Shown: positions 56,228 to 64,000 of the stretch, piece by piece
Layout: each line of letters starts with the position of its first letter
Position numbering within the stretch: position 1 is the first letter of the stretch
NCBI RefSeq assembly: GCF_965278975.1
Contig: NZ_OZ257126.1
Span: forward strand, 372,001-436,000
Direction: 5' to 3'
DNA length: 64,000 bases
Source of the DNA: Ferrovibrio sp965278975
GTDB taxonomy: Bacteria; Pseudomonadota; Alphaproteobacteria; Ferrovibrionales; Ferrovibrionaceae
Notes under the pieces: generated by a model
What the model saw: the letters and a program-made list of their open reading frames with translations, nothing else
What the model was told of the DNA's origin: nothing
Database searches by the model: none
Program-made: the position numbers and the translations under genes

Positions 56228-58327
56228 TCATGCGAGCGCGGCCAGAAGCCGCTCCCGCGTAAACGGCATATCGCGCAACCGGATACCGAGCGCGCGGCTG
56301 ACCGCATTGCCCAATGCCGCTGCTGTTGGCCCTTGCGAGGTTTCACCGACGCCCAAAGCTTCTGCTTCCCGATCCACGATGAAACTGGTTTCGATTTCAG
56401 GTACTTCCGAAAAGCGCAGGATCGGGTAGCTATCCCAGTCGCGGCTGCTCACCATACCATCCGCGCTACGCACGGCCTCTTTCAGACACCAGCTTAGCGA
56501 CTGCACGATACCGCCTTCCACCTGATTCCGGGCCCCATCGGGATTGATCACAAATCCGGCATCGACAGCGCACCATACGCGCGTCACTCGCACAATTTCC
56601 TCAACCTCGACTTCCACCACCACGGCGCAGTATGCGGATTTGTTCTTGTAACGCGCGAAGCCGATTCCCTTGGCTCTGCCAGTGCCAGTCTCGGTACCCG
56701 TTTTCCATCCCGCCATGGCCGCGACACGATCCAGCACGGCTATGGCTCGGGGATCGCTCAGGTGCCACCGACGAAATTCCAGAGGATCACAACCGGCAAG
56801 TTCCGCTAGCTCATCCATGAAGCCTTCAATGGCGAACACATTCGGCTGTGCACCCAATGCCCTCAGCGAGGAGGTGCGCAGCGGCAGGCTTGTCAGCAGG
56901 TGATGCCGAACACTGAATGAAGGCAGGTCATAGATTGGCGTGACATTCCGCATAGCGCCGCCGCCCACTGCATCGGCTACATCGCTTATCGCCTTTGGCG
57001 CAAAAGCCGGATCGCAGGCAGCCGCAGCGGTCAGATTGATATCGCCACCGGCACCTGGACGGCTGGAATGGGTGCCGCTCCAGACCTCGGCCTGCCATGC
57101 GCCAATTTTGCCTGACGCATCAAGGCCGGCGGCTAAGCTGATCGCCATGGCAGAGCCGCAGGTGGCGGTCATTTCATCGGCCCGGCTCCACAACACGCGG
57201 ACGGGGCGGCCAGGAAATGCCTCCGCCAGCAAGGCGGCCTCAAGCGCCACGTCATCAGCCCCATTATGCCCATAGCAGCCAGCACTCGGGCGGTGCTCCA
57301 GCACGATCTCTGCCGCCGGCAGCCCAAGCGCCCGGACAAGCTGGCTGCGCAGCGGAAATATCCCCTGGCTATGCGTCCAGATATGCAGCTTGCCACCATT
57401 GCGCCATGCCACAGCACAGCTTGACGCGATGGAGCCATGCAGCAGGAAGCCGCGCGAATAAGTAGCAGTATGCTGGGCCGCGCCGATTTCCACCGGCACT
57501 GGGTCATCGCGCATCACTTGGCCTGGCTGGCCTTGCAGCCAGGGCGCCACTTCCTCGGGAATAGAGACCTCAGGCTGCCGCCAGCGCAGCCGTGCGCCAA
57601 GATAATCCCCCGCCTGCCGCGCCAAGGTCTCGCTTTCGGCGACAATGGCCAGAAAATCCTGCTGCCGTAGCAGCCGGCACTGCTCGCCGAAACGCCCCTG
57701 AAACGCTGCCGCCGGCACATCCTCAAGCACCGCGCCATGGATCGGCGGATGCAGCACACGGCCATGCAGCATCCCCGGCAATTGCATATCCTGCAGAAAG
57801 CTGCCGCCGCTCAGAATGGCTGGCAGGTCGCGACGCGGCACCGGCTTGCCGACCCATTGAAACACGTCCTGGGCCTTCGCCGTCCAGCCAGCACGCAGGT
57901 CCTGTTCCCAGTCTATCCGGTCGGCCAGCGACCACAAACTATGTCCGGTGGTGATATCGCCATGTAACACCCGCCCTTGCGCCAAATGCAGATGCGCAGG
58001 ATCGGCATTCAACATGGATGCCGCGATACCGATCACGGCATCCCGCAAGCAAGCAGCCGCCGCCCGTATGGCAGTACCGCCACTCTCGATCGATTGGCTG
58101 CTGGCGGTGAGCCATTCATCCGGACCATTGCTGGTAGACACTGCCTCCAGATCGAAACAATCGGGTGCTAGGTTTAGCTCCTCCGCGGCAATCTGGATCA
58201 GGGCAGTATGGATGCCCTGCCCGAGTTCCACCTTGCCGCTGTGCAGGGTGACGCGGCCATCCTGTTCCAACCCCAGCCAGGCGCCAAGCTGCGGATTATC
58301 TTGCAGGCTTTTCGGCAACGGCTTCAT
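56228..58327 (-). CDS. Isoquinoline 1-oxidoreductase-like molybdenum subunit (IorB type)
   Basis: Mo-cofactor subunit of 699 residues of the IorB/aldehyde-oxidase-like branch. GRVTLHSGKVELGQGIHTALIQIAAEEL is the diagnostic N-terminal block; the C-terminus has the catalytic Glu in LGVGETSQGPTAAALGNAV. It is about the length of isoquinoline oxidoreductase large subunits and shares little with the other large subunit at 50.6 kb. ATG 58327 overlaps its [2Fe-2S] partner by four bases. No FAD subunit is present, so electrons likely go to cytochrome or quinone. It is last in the operon. Confidence 0.9.
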   Translation of the reverse strand: MKPLPKSLQDNPQLGAWLGLEQDGRVTLHSGKVELGQGIHTALIQIAAEELNLAPDCFDLEAVSTSNGPDEWLTASSQSIESGGTAIRAAAACLRDAVIGIAASMLNADPAHLHLAQGRVLHGDITTGHSLWSLADRIDWEQDLRAGWTAKAQDVFQWVGKPVPRRDLPAILSGGSFLQDMQLPGMLHGRVLHPPIHGAVLEDVPAAAFQGRFGEQCRLLRQQDFLAIVAESETLARQAGDYLGARLRWRQPEVSIPEEVAPWLQGQPGQVMRDDPVPVEIGAAQHTATYSRGFLLHGSIASSCAVAWRNGGKLHIWTHSQGIFPLRSQLVRALGLPAAEIVLEHRPSAGCYGHNGADDVALEAALLAEAFPGRPVRVLWSRADEMTATCGSAMAISLAAGLDASGKIGAWQAEVWSGTHSSRPGAGGDINLTAAAACDPAFAPKAISDVADAVGGGAMRNVTPIYDLPSFSVRHHLLTSLPLRTSSLRALGAQPNVFAIEGFMDELAELAGCDPLEFRRWHLSDPRAIAVLDRVAAMAGWKTGTETGTGRAKGIGFARYKNKSAYCAVVVEVEVEEIVRVTRVWCAVDAGFVINPDGARNQVEGGIVQSLSWCLKEAVRSADGMVSSRDWDSYPILRFSEVPEIETSFIVDREAEALGVGETSQGPTAAALGNAVSRALGIRLRDMPFTRERLLAALA

Positions 58328-58842
58328 GGCACAGATGAGAGATAGGTCTCGGCGGCCGCCGCTACTGCTGCCAGGATGCGTGGATGCGCGCCGCAGCGGC
58401 AGAGATGATGATCCAACTGGGCAGCAATCTCGGTGCGGCTCGGCAGATGATCCAGACCCCGCAGCCAGGCATAGGCTGTGATCAGGATGCCACTGAGGCA
58501 GTAACCGCATTGCGCTGCCTGATGCTCCAGGAAAGCCTCGATCAGGGCCCGCCCCAGAGCGTCATCGTGCAATGCCTCCGGCGTGCGGATAGTGCGGCCT
58601 GCCATGTCAGCAGCATCCAACTGGCAGGCATGGCGCGGCACGTCATCCACCAGCACCATGCAGGCGCCACATTGTTCCAGGCCACAGCCGAAGCGAGCCG
58701 CCGTCAGACCCAGATGGTTGCGCAAGGCTTCCAGCAGCGTGACGCCTGAAGGCAGGGCAGCATCCTGATGATGGCCATTCACATGCAACTGCACTGATAC
58801 CGGCGCAGTGGCAAGGGGCGGCGCTGCCGGCTCAAGTTTCAC
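58324..58842 (-). CDS. Isoquinoline 1-oxidoreductase-like [2Fe-2S] subunit (IorA type)
   Basis: 172-residue iron-sulfur subunit with CGLEQCGACMVLVDDVPRHAC for the ferredoxin-type cluster and CGYCLSG ... HLCRCGAHPRI for the second. The LCRCG form is typical of IorA-type subunits. A 20-residue Pro/Ala-rich N-terminal tail precedes the fold. It overlaps both neighbours by four bases. Confidence 0.92.
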   Translation of the reverse strand: MKLEPAAPPLATAPVSVQLHVNGHHQDAALPSGVTLLEALRNHLGLTAARFGCGLEQCGACMVLVDDVPRHACQLDAADMAGRTIRTPEALHDDALGRALIEAFLEHQAAQCGYCLSGILITAYAWLRGLDHLPSRTEIAAQLDHHLCRCGAHPRILAAVAAAAETYLSSVP

Positions 58843-60230
58843 AAGGAAGCGACCCGCGATGCCGCAACACCCTGGCGCTCAAGGTAGCGGGCCACACGAA
58901 GGGCCAAGTCCTCGCGCCAGGGCGCGGCAATCACCTGTACACCGATCGGCATCGGTGCAGCCTTTGCATAGGGCGTTGCCACCACGGGCAAGCCAAGGAA
59001 GGAGATCGGCTGCACGAACATGCCAATGGTGGATTTCACCGGCAGTTCGACACCATCAACAACGATGATCTCCTGGCCGAATTGCGGTGCCACACAGGGC
59101 GTTGCCGGCGCCAGGATGATATCGACTTCACGGAACAGCTCGTGTACCCGTGCCTGATACCAGCGACGGAAACGGCTGGCCTGGGCATACCATTCACCTG
59201 GCAGCAAGGCACCCGCGAGGAAGCGGTCACGTGCTTCCGGGTTGATATCATCTGCCCGCTGCTTCAATCGCTCACGGTGCAGGTTGGCGCCCTCGATGGC
59301 GGTCATCACATAAGCAGCGGCGCGGGCGCGGTGCGCTTCCGGTATCGTTACCCGCCGGCTGGTACCGAGAGCCTTGGCGAAAGCCTCGACCGCCTCATGT
59401 GCCAATGGTTCACCGCCCTTGGCAAAATATCCGTCTGCCACGGCGATGCGCAGGTCATCAATGCCTTGTTCCAGACAGCCCGATACCGGCTCCGGCGCGC
59501 GCTGGGCGCAAACCGGATCAGCGGCATCCGGGCCTTGTATGGCATCATAAGCCAGCGCCAGATCCTGCACGCTGCGGGCAATCGGCCCGAGATGATCCAG
59601 GCTGGAAACGAAGGGAAAGCTGCCATTGCGCGGCAGGCGACCAAAAGTCGGTTTCAGGCCGAACAGGCCGCAGAATGAAGACGGCACGCGAATTGAGCCA
59701 TTGGTATCGGAACCCAGGCTGAGCGGCACCATGCCGCTGGCCACCGCCACGCCAGAGCCGCTGGAAGAACCGCCGGCACCGCGTGAAGGATCATGCGGAT
59801 TACGGGCATGGCCGTAATGCACATTCTCGCCAACGAAATCATAGGCGTACTCGCTCATATTGAGCGCGCCGATCAGGATGGCACCAGCCGCTTCGAGACG
59901 CTGGATCAGCGGCTGATCGGTATCGCTCGGCGCATGATCCCGGTTGATAGCGGAGCCCGCCGTCGTTACCCGCCCGGCTATGTCGTAGAGGTCTTTCACC
60001 GCAAAAGGCACGCCAGCCAGGGGTCCAAGCGCCCCACCAGCAGCGCGTATCGCGTCCAACCGAGCCGCCGTCGCGCGGGCGCGATCCGCCATCACCTCAG
60101 TGAAGCCATTCAACTTCCCATTCAGTGTCGTGATACGGCTGAGCGACGTTTCCACCGCTTCAGCGGCACTCAAACTGCCGGCCTGAACTGCGGCAGCGAT
60201 TTCCACCGCTTTGCTGGTATGGTCAGTCAT
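58839..60230 (-). CDS. AtzE family amidohydrolase (amidase signature)
   Basis: Amidase-signature enzyme of 463 residues. The triad is Lys79 (PFAVKDLYD), Ser155 (GAGGSSSGSG) and Ser179 (GSDTNGSIRVP), with the spacing usual for the family. Segments LDHLGPIARSVQDLALAYDAIQGPD and LLPGEWYAQASRFRRWYQARVHELFREVD resemble AtzE, 1-carboxybiuret hydrolase. A small AtzG-like protein is encoded just upstream, as for AtzE. There is no cyanuric acid hydrolase or AtzH here, so it probably acts on another acyl-urea or amide formed in the pathway. Confidence 0.9.
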   Translation of the reverse strand: MTDHTSKAVEIAAAVQAGSLSAAEAVETSLSRITTLNGKLNGFTEVMADRARATAARLDAIRAAGGALGPLAGVPFAVKDLYDIAGRVTTAGSAINRDHAPSDTDQPLIQRLEAAGAILIGALNMSEYAYDFVGENVHYGHARNPHDPSRGAGGSSSGSGVAVASGMVPLSLGSDTNGSIRVPSSFCGLFGLKPTFGRLPRNGSFPFVSSLDHLGPIARSVQDLALAYDAIQGPDAADPVCAQRAPEPVSGCLEQGIDDLRIAVADGYFAKGGEPLAHEAVEAFAKALGTSRRVTIPEAHRARAAAYVMTAIEGANLHRERLKQRADDINPEARDRFLAGALLPGEWYAQASRFRRWYQARVHELFREVDIILAPATPCVAPQFGQEIIVVDGVELPVKSTIGMFVQPISFLGLPVVATPYAKAAPMPIGVQVIAAPWREDLALRVARYLERQGVAASRVASL

Positions 60231-60415
60231 GGTTCGAACACCGAGGCCAGTTCCACGTCATCCGGCAGTGGAAAATCAACAAACAGTTTGGCCAGCGGCA
60301 CGATCCGCTTGATATTCGTCACCACACCCGGCATCTGCTCAGGCGTAATGGTGAAACCGGTCAGTGCCGCGCTCTGGCGCACAAAGACTTCGGCATCGAA
60401 TTCATCATTTTTCAT
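60227..60415 (-). CDS. AtzG-like small subunit (DUF4089)
   Basis: 62-residue protein (DEFDAEVFVRQSAALTGFTI ... FVDFPLPDDVELASVFEP). The C-terminal LPDDVELASVFEP matches the DUF4089/AtzG type, which in the known case forms a complex with AtzE and is needed for its stability. The gene overlaps amidase and CoxG genes by four bases each. The role as amidase partner is inferred from family and position. Confidence 0.82.
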   Translation of the reverse strand: MKNDEFDAEVFVRQSAALTGFTITPEQMPGVVTNIKRIVPLAKLFVDFPLPDDVELASVFEP

Positions 60416-60876
60416 GCCTGTACCTCCTGGTTGCCGACCTGGGCTGCGAATTTCTCGAAGAATTGATCGGCCATCTTCTTGGCGACAGAATCGATCAGAC
60501 GCGCGCCAAGCTGGGCAATCTTGCCGCCAATATTGGCTTCCGCTTCATAGCTCAGCAGGCAACGATCCTCGCCTTCCGCAATCAACGTCACCTTGGCGCC
60601 ACCCTTGGCATGACCGGCGATGCCACCATCACCAGCACCAAGGATGCGGTAGCCATTAGGGGGATCAAGATCGGTGAGATCGACCTTGCCACGGAAGGTG
60701 GCAGAGACTGGACCGATCTTCATTTTGGCAACGGCAGCAAAGCCGCCTTCCTCGGTACGCTCAAGAGATTCGCAACCCGGGATGCAGAGCTTCAGAACAT
60801 CTGGATCATTAAGCTTCTGCCACACAATGTTTCGTGAGGCCGGGAGAGAAACCTCGCCCTTCATATTCATCGCCAT
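60412..60876 (-). CDS. CoxG/SRPBCC-domain protein
   Basis: 154-residue START-like protein of the carbon-monoxide-dehydrogenase subunit G family: GEVSLPASRNIVWQKLNDPDVLKLCIPGCESLE ... YEAEANIGGKIAQLGARLIDSVAKKMADQFF. CoxG-like proteins often accompany molybdenum hydroxylases; CoxG of CO oxidisers anchors the enzyme to the membrane. The C-terminus here has no clear hydrophobic tail. It is the first gene of the operon CoxG-AtzG-AtzE-IorA-IorB. Start ATG 60876 with in-frame ATGs at codons 3 and 5 as alternatives. Confidence 0.88.
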   Translation of the reverse strand: MAMNMKGEVSLPASRNIVWQKLNDPDVLKLCIPGCESLERTEEGGFAAVAKMKIGPVSATFRGKVDLTDLDPPNGYRILGAGDGGIAGHAKGGAKVTLIAEGEDRCLLSYEAEANIGGKIAQLGARLIDSVAKKMADQFFEKFAAQVGNQEVQA

Positions 60877-60954
60877 CGCAATACCACCCCTGGACTACGT
60901 TTTACGCCATAATGAACAACACCTAGCGGATCGCTGGTGCGGCGTCAATAATTG

Positions 60955-60968
60955 ACTATCTGGTCAAT
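60955..60968. promoter_or_regulatory. Putative TetR operator, copy 4 (divergent CoxG / alpha-beta hydrolase)
   Basis: ACTATCTGGTCAAT, 13 of 14 to ACTRWCNNGTYAGT, inside a perfect longer inverted repeat AATTGAC-TATCTG-GTCAATT (60950-60969). It lies between divergent genes, 78 bases before the CoxG start and 47 bases before the hydrolase start, so one site can serve both. Confidence 0.8.
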
Positions 60969-61014
60969 TAATGACTTACTTGCCTGCTATATGATCAACA
61001 GCGGGCCGCACCCC

Positions 61015-61923
61015 ATGACCGAACTGCCGCCAATTCCCGACGAACTCTGGGCCCAGATGGCTGAAATCGGTCCGCGCTGGGGTGCGGATACTGGCGGCAA
61101 TGTCCGTCGCATGATCGAAGCCTTCAGCAAGCTACAGAAACTTGCACCAAAGGACGGCGTCACAGTAACCCGTGATATCGCCTATGGCAGCCATCCACGC
61201 CAGCAATTCGATATCTTCTCGCCGCAAGGCTCAAGCGATATGCCGCGTCCTGCGCTTCTCTTCGTGCATGGCGGCGCCTTCGTTGAAGGTCATCGCAATC
61301 GTAGCGACGAAATATACGCGAACGTGCTTTATTATTTCGCGCGACACGGGATTGTCGGCATCAACATCGGCTATCGCCTGGCCGATGACACGCCTTATCC
61401 TGGTGCCAGCCAGGATATAGCCAGCGTGGTTGATTGGGTGAAAGACCACGCCACAGAGTGGCAGATCGATCCGGCGCGGCTGTATCTGATGGGACATTCC
61501 GCTGGCGGTGCCCATACCGCCAGCTATGCGTATGACCGCCGCATCCATGGCCCCAAGGGCCATGGTCTTGCCGGCCTGATCATCATCAGCGGCCGGGTAC
61601 GCGCCGATAATCTGGCGGAAAATCCCAATGCCCGGAAGGTGGAAGCCTATTACGGCACGGATGGGGGCAAGTTCGACGATTATTCGCCGGTCTCCCATGT
61701 CGATGCCGATAGCGTACGCACTTTCATCGCCCTGGCGGAATTCGAGAATCCGCTGATTGATCTCTACTGCCTGGAACTGGCACATCGCCTGGCTATGGCG
61801 AAGCGACGGGCACCGCCAGTCTACTGGCTCAAGCGCCACAACCACACTTCATCCATTGCCCATTTCAATACCGCCGAAACCGCGCTGGGCGAAGCGATCC
61901 TGGGCTTTATTGCAGGAGACTGA
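61015..61923 (+). CDS. Alpha/beta hydrolase (kynurenine formamidase/BD-FAE-like)
   Basis: Hydrolase of 302 residues with the oxyanion motif FVHGGAF (83-89), nucleophile elbow GHSAGG (Ser162) and a late His in KRHNHTSS. The order and RLADDTPYPGASQDIASVVDWVKDHA segment resemble esterase/formamidase proteins. It may hydrolyse an N-formyl or ester intermediate. I choose ATG 61015; ATG 60991 is an alternative, and neither has a strong ribosome site. It is divergent from the CoxG operon and convergent with the aldehyde dehydrogenase. Confidence 0.87.
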   Translation: MTELPPIPDELWAQMAEIGPRWGADTGGNVRRMIEAFSKLQKLAPKDGVTVTRDIAYGSHPRQQFDIFSPQGSSDMPRPALLFVHGGAFVEGHRNRSDEIYANVLYYFARHGIVGINIGYRLADDTPYPGASQDIASVVDWVKDHATEWQIDPARLYLMGHSAGGAHTASYAYDRRIHGPKGHGLAGLIIISGRVRADNLAENPNARKVEAYYGTDGGKFDDYSPVSHVDADSVRTFIALAEFENPLIDLYCLELAHRLAMAKRRAPPVYWLKRHNHTSSIAHFNTAETALGEAILGFIAGD

Positions 61924-61926
61924 GTC

Positions 61927-63357
61927 TCAAGCCGTTGGTCGGATGCCGATGAACTTGATCTGCGACATCTCCTCGATGGCATAGCGTACGCCCTCGCGGC
62001 CTACGCCGCTCTGCTTCACGCCGCCGAAGGGGTACATGTCGAGCCGGAAACGGCTGGCTTCATTGATCCACAACGAGCCGACATCAAAATCATCGGCAAA
62101 CTGGAGCGCCGTGGCGAGATTGCTGGTGAATACCGCACCCTGCAAACCGAAGGGCGAATCATTGGCCAGGGCAATGGCTTCATCCACAGTCTTGAACGGC
62201 ACCAGAATGGCAACCGGGCCGAATACTTCCTCGCGCCACAGCCGCGCCGCCTTCGGCACCAGGCTGAGAATGGTCGGCGAGACCGTCGCACCGTCACGCC
62301 GCGGTTCCAGTACCTCCACGGCGCCATGTTGCTTGGCATCAGCGATCATCGCCATAACGCGGTCGGCAGCCTGACTCGAAACCATGGCGGCTACATCGGT
62401 GGCCGGATCTTCCGCCGGGCCAACCTTCAGGGCCGCCGCAGCGGCAGCGAATTGCGCCGTGAACGCCTCGAAAACCGAATCCTGCACCAGCACGCGCTGC
62501 GCCGATATGCATTGCTGGCCACTGGCCTCGAAGGCGGCACTGGCGATCTTCTTGGCGGCGACCGCCAGATTGGCATCGGCCAGCACAATATTGGCGGCAT
62601 TCGATCCCAGTTCGGCGACGAATTTCTTTGCCCCGGCAGCCCGGGCCAGCGCCTCGCCGCCCTGCGTGCCGCCAGTAAAGGATACCGCGCGCACATCCGG
62701 ATGAGCGGCCAGCGCCAGCGCCGTTTCCTTATCGCCGGTCACCACATTGAACAAGCCTTCCGGCCAGCCGGCGGCACGGAACAGTTCGGCCAATCTCAAT
62801 GCCACGCGGGTGCCGGCCGGTGCTGGCTTCACCACCACCGTGTTGCCGGCGGCAATCGCCGGCGCCAGTTTCTGCACCAGCAGATTGATCGGGGCGTTGA
62901 ACGGCGTGATGGCTCCAACAACACCATAGGGCAGATGACGGGTCATACCAATCAAGCCAGTGCCGGTGGCAGAAGAATCCAGCGGCAAAACTTCGCCACC
63001 GATCTGCGCCACGGCGGCGGCACAGGCCTCAATGAATTCCACACCACGCTGCGCCTCGAAGCGGCAGGCACGGATCGGCTTGCCGACATCCTCGGCAATA
63101 ATCTGCGCCAGGGCTTCCGCCTCACCTTTCAATGCCACAGCAGCCAGACGCAACCATTGGATGCGGGTGTGCAGCGGTGTCTTGCGCAATGACTGGAAAG
63201 CCGCAAGTGAGGAAGCCACCGCAGCGGCAACGCCCGGCGCGCCGGCCTCGATGATTTCGCCGACCACAACGCCATCACTGGGGCGCACCAGATTGAACCG
63301 GGTCGTGGCCGGCAGACTCACACTACCCGGAATATAGGATTGAATGATACTGGCCAT
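61927..63357 (-). CDS. NAD(P)-dependent aldehyde dehydrogenase
   Basis: Aldehyde dehydrogenase of 476 residues. The catalytic Cys283 (SGQQCISAQRV) and Glu249 (KKFVAELGSNAANIV), the cofactor segment FTGGTQGGEALAR and the C-terminal PFGGVKQSGVGREGVRYAIEEMSQIKFIGI are all present. ATG 63357 is two bases after GGTGAGG; the frame is open some 200 codons further upstream but over the divergent gene. Its promoter overlaps an operator copy. Such enzymes oxidise semialdehydes of ring-cleavage pathways. Confidence 0.93.
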   Translation of the reverse strand: MASIIQSYIPGSVSLPATTRFNLVRPSDGVVVGEIIEAGAPGVAAAVASSLAAFQSLRKTPLHTRIQWLRLAAVALKGEAEALAQIIAEDVGKPIRACRFEAQRGVEFIEACAAAVAQIGGEVLPLDSSATGTGLIGMTRHLPYGVVGAITPFNAPINLLVQKLAPAIAAGNTVVVKPAPAGTRVALRLAELFRAAGWPEGLFNVVTGDKETALALAAHPDVRAVSFTGGTQGGEALARAAGAKKFVAELGSNAANIVLADANLAVAAKKIASAAFEASGQQCISAQRVLVQDSVFEAFTAQFAAAAAALKVGPAEDPATDVAAMVSSQAADRVMAMIADAKQHGAVEVLEPRRDGATVSPTILSLVPKAARLWREEVFGPVAILVPFKTVDEAIALANDSPFGLQGAVFTSNLATALQFADDFDVGSLWINEASRFRLDMYPFGGVKQSGVGREGVRYAIEEMSQIKFIGIRPTA

Positions 63358-63393
63358 GACCTCACCCGTCAGACTGATTGCTCGATATGAAAC

Positions 63394-63422
63394 AGGATAT
63401 TTATTACTAACCAGATAGTCAA
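63394..63422 (-). promoter_or_regulatory. Sigma-70-type promoter of the aldehyde dehydrogenase gene
   Basis: On the minus strand, TTGACT (63422-63417) and TATCCT (63399-63394) are separated by exactly 17 bases. The TetR operator copy at 63406-63419 covers the -35 and most of the spacer, so repressor binding should exclude polymerase. The -10 is about 36 bases before the start codon. Confidence 0.7.
63406..63419. promoter_or_regulatory. Putative TetR operator, copy 5 (aldehyde dehydrogenase / AspDH-like)
   Basis: ACTAACCAGATAGT; on the minus strand ACTATCTGGTTAGT, a full match to ACTRWCNNGTYAGT and identical to copy 4 over its first ten bases. It overlaps the aldehyde dehydrogenase promoter and lies 122 bases before the divergent AspDH-like gene. 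Confidence 0.8.
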
Positions 63423-63541
63423 TCTTATCCAATGCCGATTGACCAGGACATCCGACAGCCCATAGTGTGCGGCACCACTTGCGCAGTCCATGAGCAGAGT
63501 GCCGCAACAATGCGCAATCACCCCTCTCCGGTGAATAGACC

Positions 63542-64000
63542 ATGACCAGAACGCCCTCCACACCGCTACGAATTGGCATCGCCGGGCTCGGCGCCATCGG
63601 TTTCGATGTAGCGAAGCGTCTTGATGCCGGCATAGCTGGATTGGCACTGATAGGCGTTGCCGCGCGTGATGAAGCGAAAGCCACGGCGAAACTGGCCGGT
63701 TTGAGCCAAGCCCCCGCATTGCTTGACTTCACCTCGCTGGCTGACCAAGCCGATATCGTGGTGGAGAGCCTGCCAGCCGCCACCTTTCGAGACATCGCCG
63801 TGCCTGTGCTGGAGCGCGGCAAGACCCTGGTTGCGATCAGTTCTGCGGCCCTGCTGGAGTCCGCTGATCTATTCGATCTCGCGCGGCAATATGGCGGTCG
63901 CATCATCGTGCCGTCCGGGGCCATGATGGCCCTGGATGCCTTGGCGGCAATGGCGGAAGGCGAGATTACCGCCGCCAAACTGATTTCAAGTAAACCACCA
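63542..64000 (+). CDS. Aspartate dehydrogenase-like protein (3' end outside window)
   Basis: The first 153 residues of a DUF108/NadX-type dehydrogenase. The Rossmann motif IGIAGLGAIGFDVAKRL (about 10-26), DIVVESLPAATFRDIAVPVLERGKTLVAISSAALLE and GGRIIVPSGAMMALDALAAM match aspartate dehydrogenase. The gene runs off the right edge. Aspartate dehydrogenases release ammonia from an amino acid or act in reverse; members beside aldehyde dehydrogenases may use other imino acids. It is divergent from the aldehyde dehydrogenase across operator copy 5. Confidence 0.85.
   Translation, partial: MTRTPSTPLRIGIAGLGAIGFDVAKRLDAGIAGLALIGVAARDEAKATAKLAGLSQAPALLDFTSLADQADIVVESLPAATFRDIAVPVLERGKTLVAISSAALLESADLFDLARQYGGRIIVPSGAMMALDALAAMAEGEITAAKLISSKPP

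Noticed and set aside
58839..60415. Cyanuric acid/atrazine degradation operon
   Set aside because: Only the AtzE/AtzG-like pair is present; AtzD, AtzF and AtzH are absent.

Overview
The window is GC-rich, gene-dense chromosomal DNA of a Gram-negative bacterium. A system I (Ccm) cytochrome c maturation cluster, a short flagellin, several branched-chain-type uptake and CoA-ligase genes, TRAP transport, an ImuA-type SOS gene and heavy use of 4-nt stop/start overlaps all suit an alphaproteobacterium. A Rhodospirillales-like host is my inference. I saw no rRNA, tRNA, CRISPR array, insertion sequence or phage gene.

1-12.8 kb (minus strand): ccmABCDEF (ccmF runs off the left edge), then a seven-gene operon for a branched-chain-type ABC importer with a CoA ligase at each end. 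13.0-20 kb: aconitase with a histone-like Lys/Ala-rich N-terminal tail, a nucleotidyltransferase-like protein, two FKBP isomerases, an LpxH-like phosphoesterase, a lone flagellin and an HU protein. 20-29.4 kb: an acyl-CoA ligase, an amidohydrolase/glycosidase-like/FkbM-methyltransferase run, an MmyB-type regulator with a perfect palindrome upstream, an LTA-synthase-like enzyme and a Nudix hydrolase.

29.4-41.1 kb: a CoA-thioester catabolic operon (acyl-CoA dehydrogenase, nitronate monooxygenase family, HpcH/CitE lyase, two CoA-transferases, enoyl-CoA hydratase, TRAP DctQM, MFS). An IclR regulator and a divergent TRAP binding protein sit at its head. Two pairs of GTTC-N8-GAAY sites, each pair with a 19-bp repeat, lie before the operon and at the iclR/dctP junction, so one regulator probably controls both halves. 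A degraded imuA and a diguanylate cyclase follow.

44-64 kb: the most interesting part. A TetR regulator is followed by about 18 genes in five or more transcription units: an NMT1/THI5-type ABC importer with a dihydroorotate-dehydrogenase-like flavoprotein, a three-subunit molybdenum hydroxylase, a signal-less binding-protein homologue, a cupin, a CocE-type hydrolase, a second (isoquinoline-oxidoreductase-like) molybdenum hydroxylase, an AtzE/AtzG-type amidase pair, a CoxG protein, an alpha/beta hydrolase, an aldehyde dehydrogenase and an aspartate-dehydrogenase-like enzyme cut by the right edge. Five copies of one 14-bp imperfect palindrome (ACTRWCNNGTYAGT) lie in the intergenic regions before these units and before tetR. 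I read this as one undescribed regulon for uptake and breakdown of an N-heterocyclic or amide-bearing compound. The substrate cannot be told from sequence.
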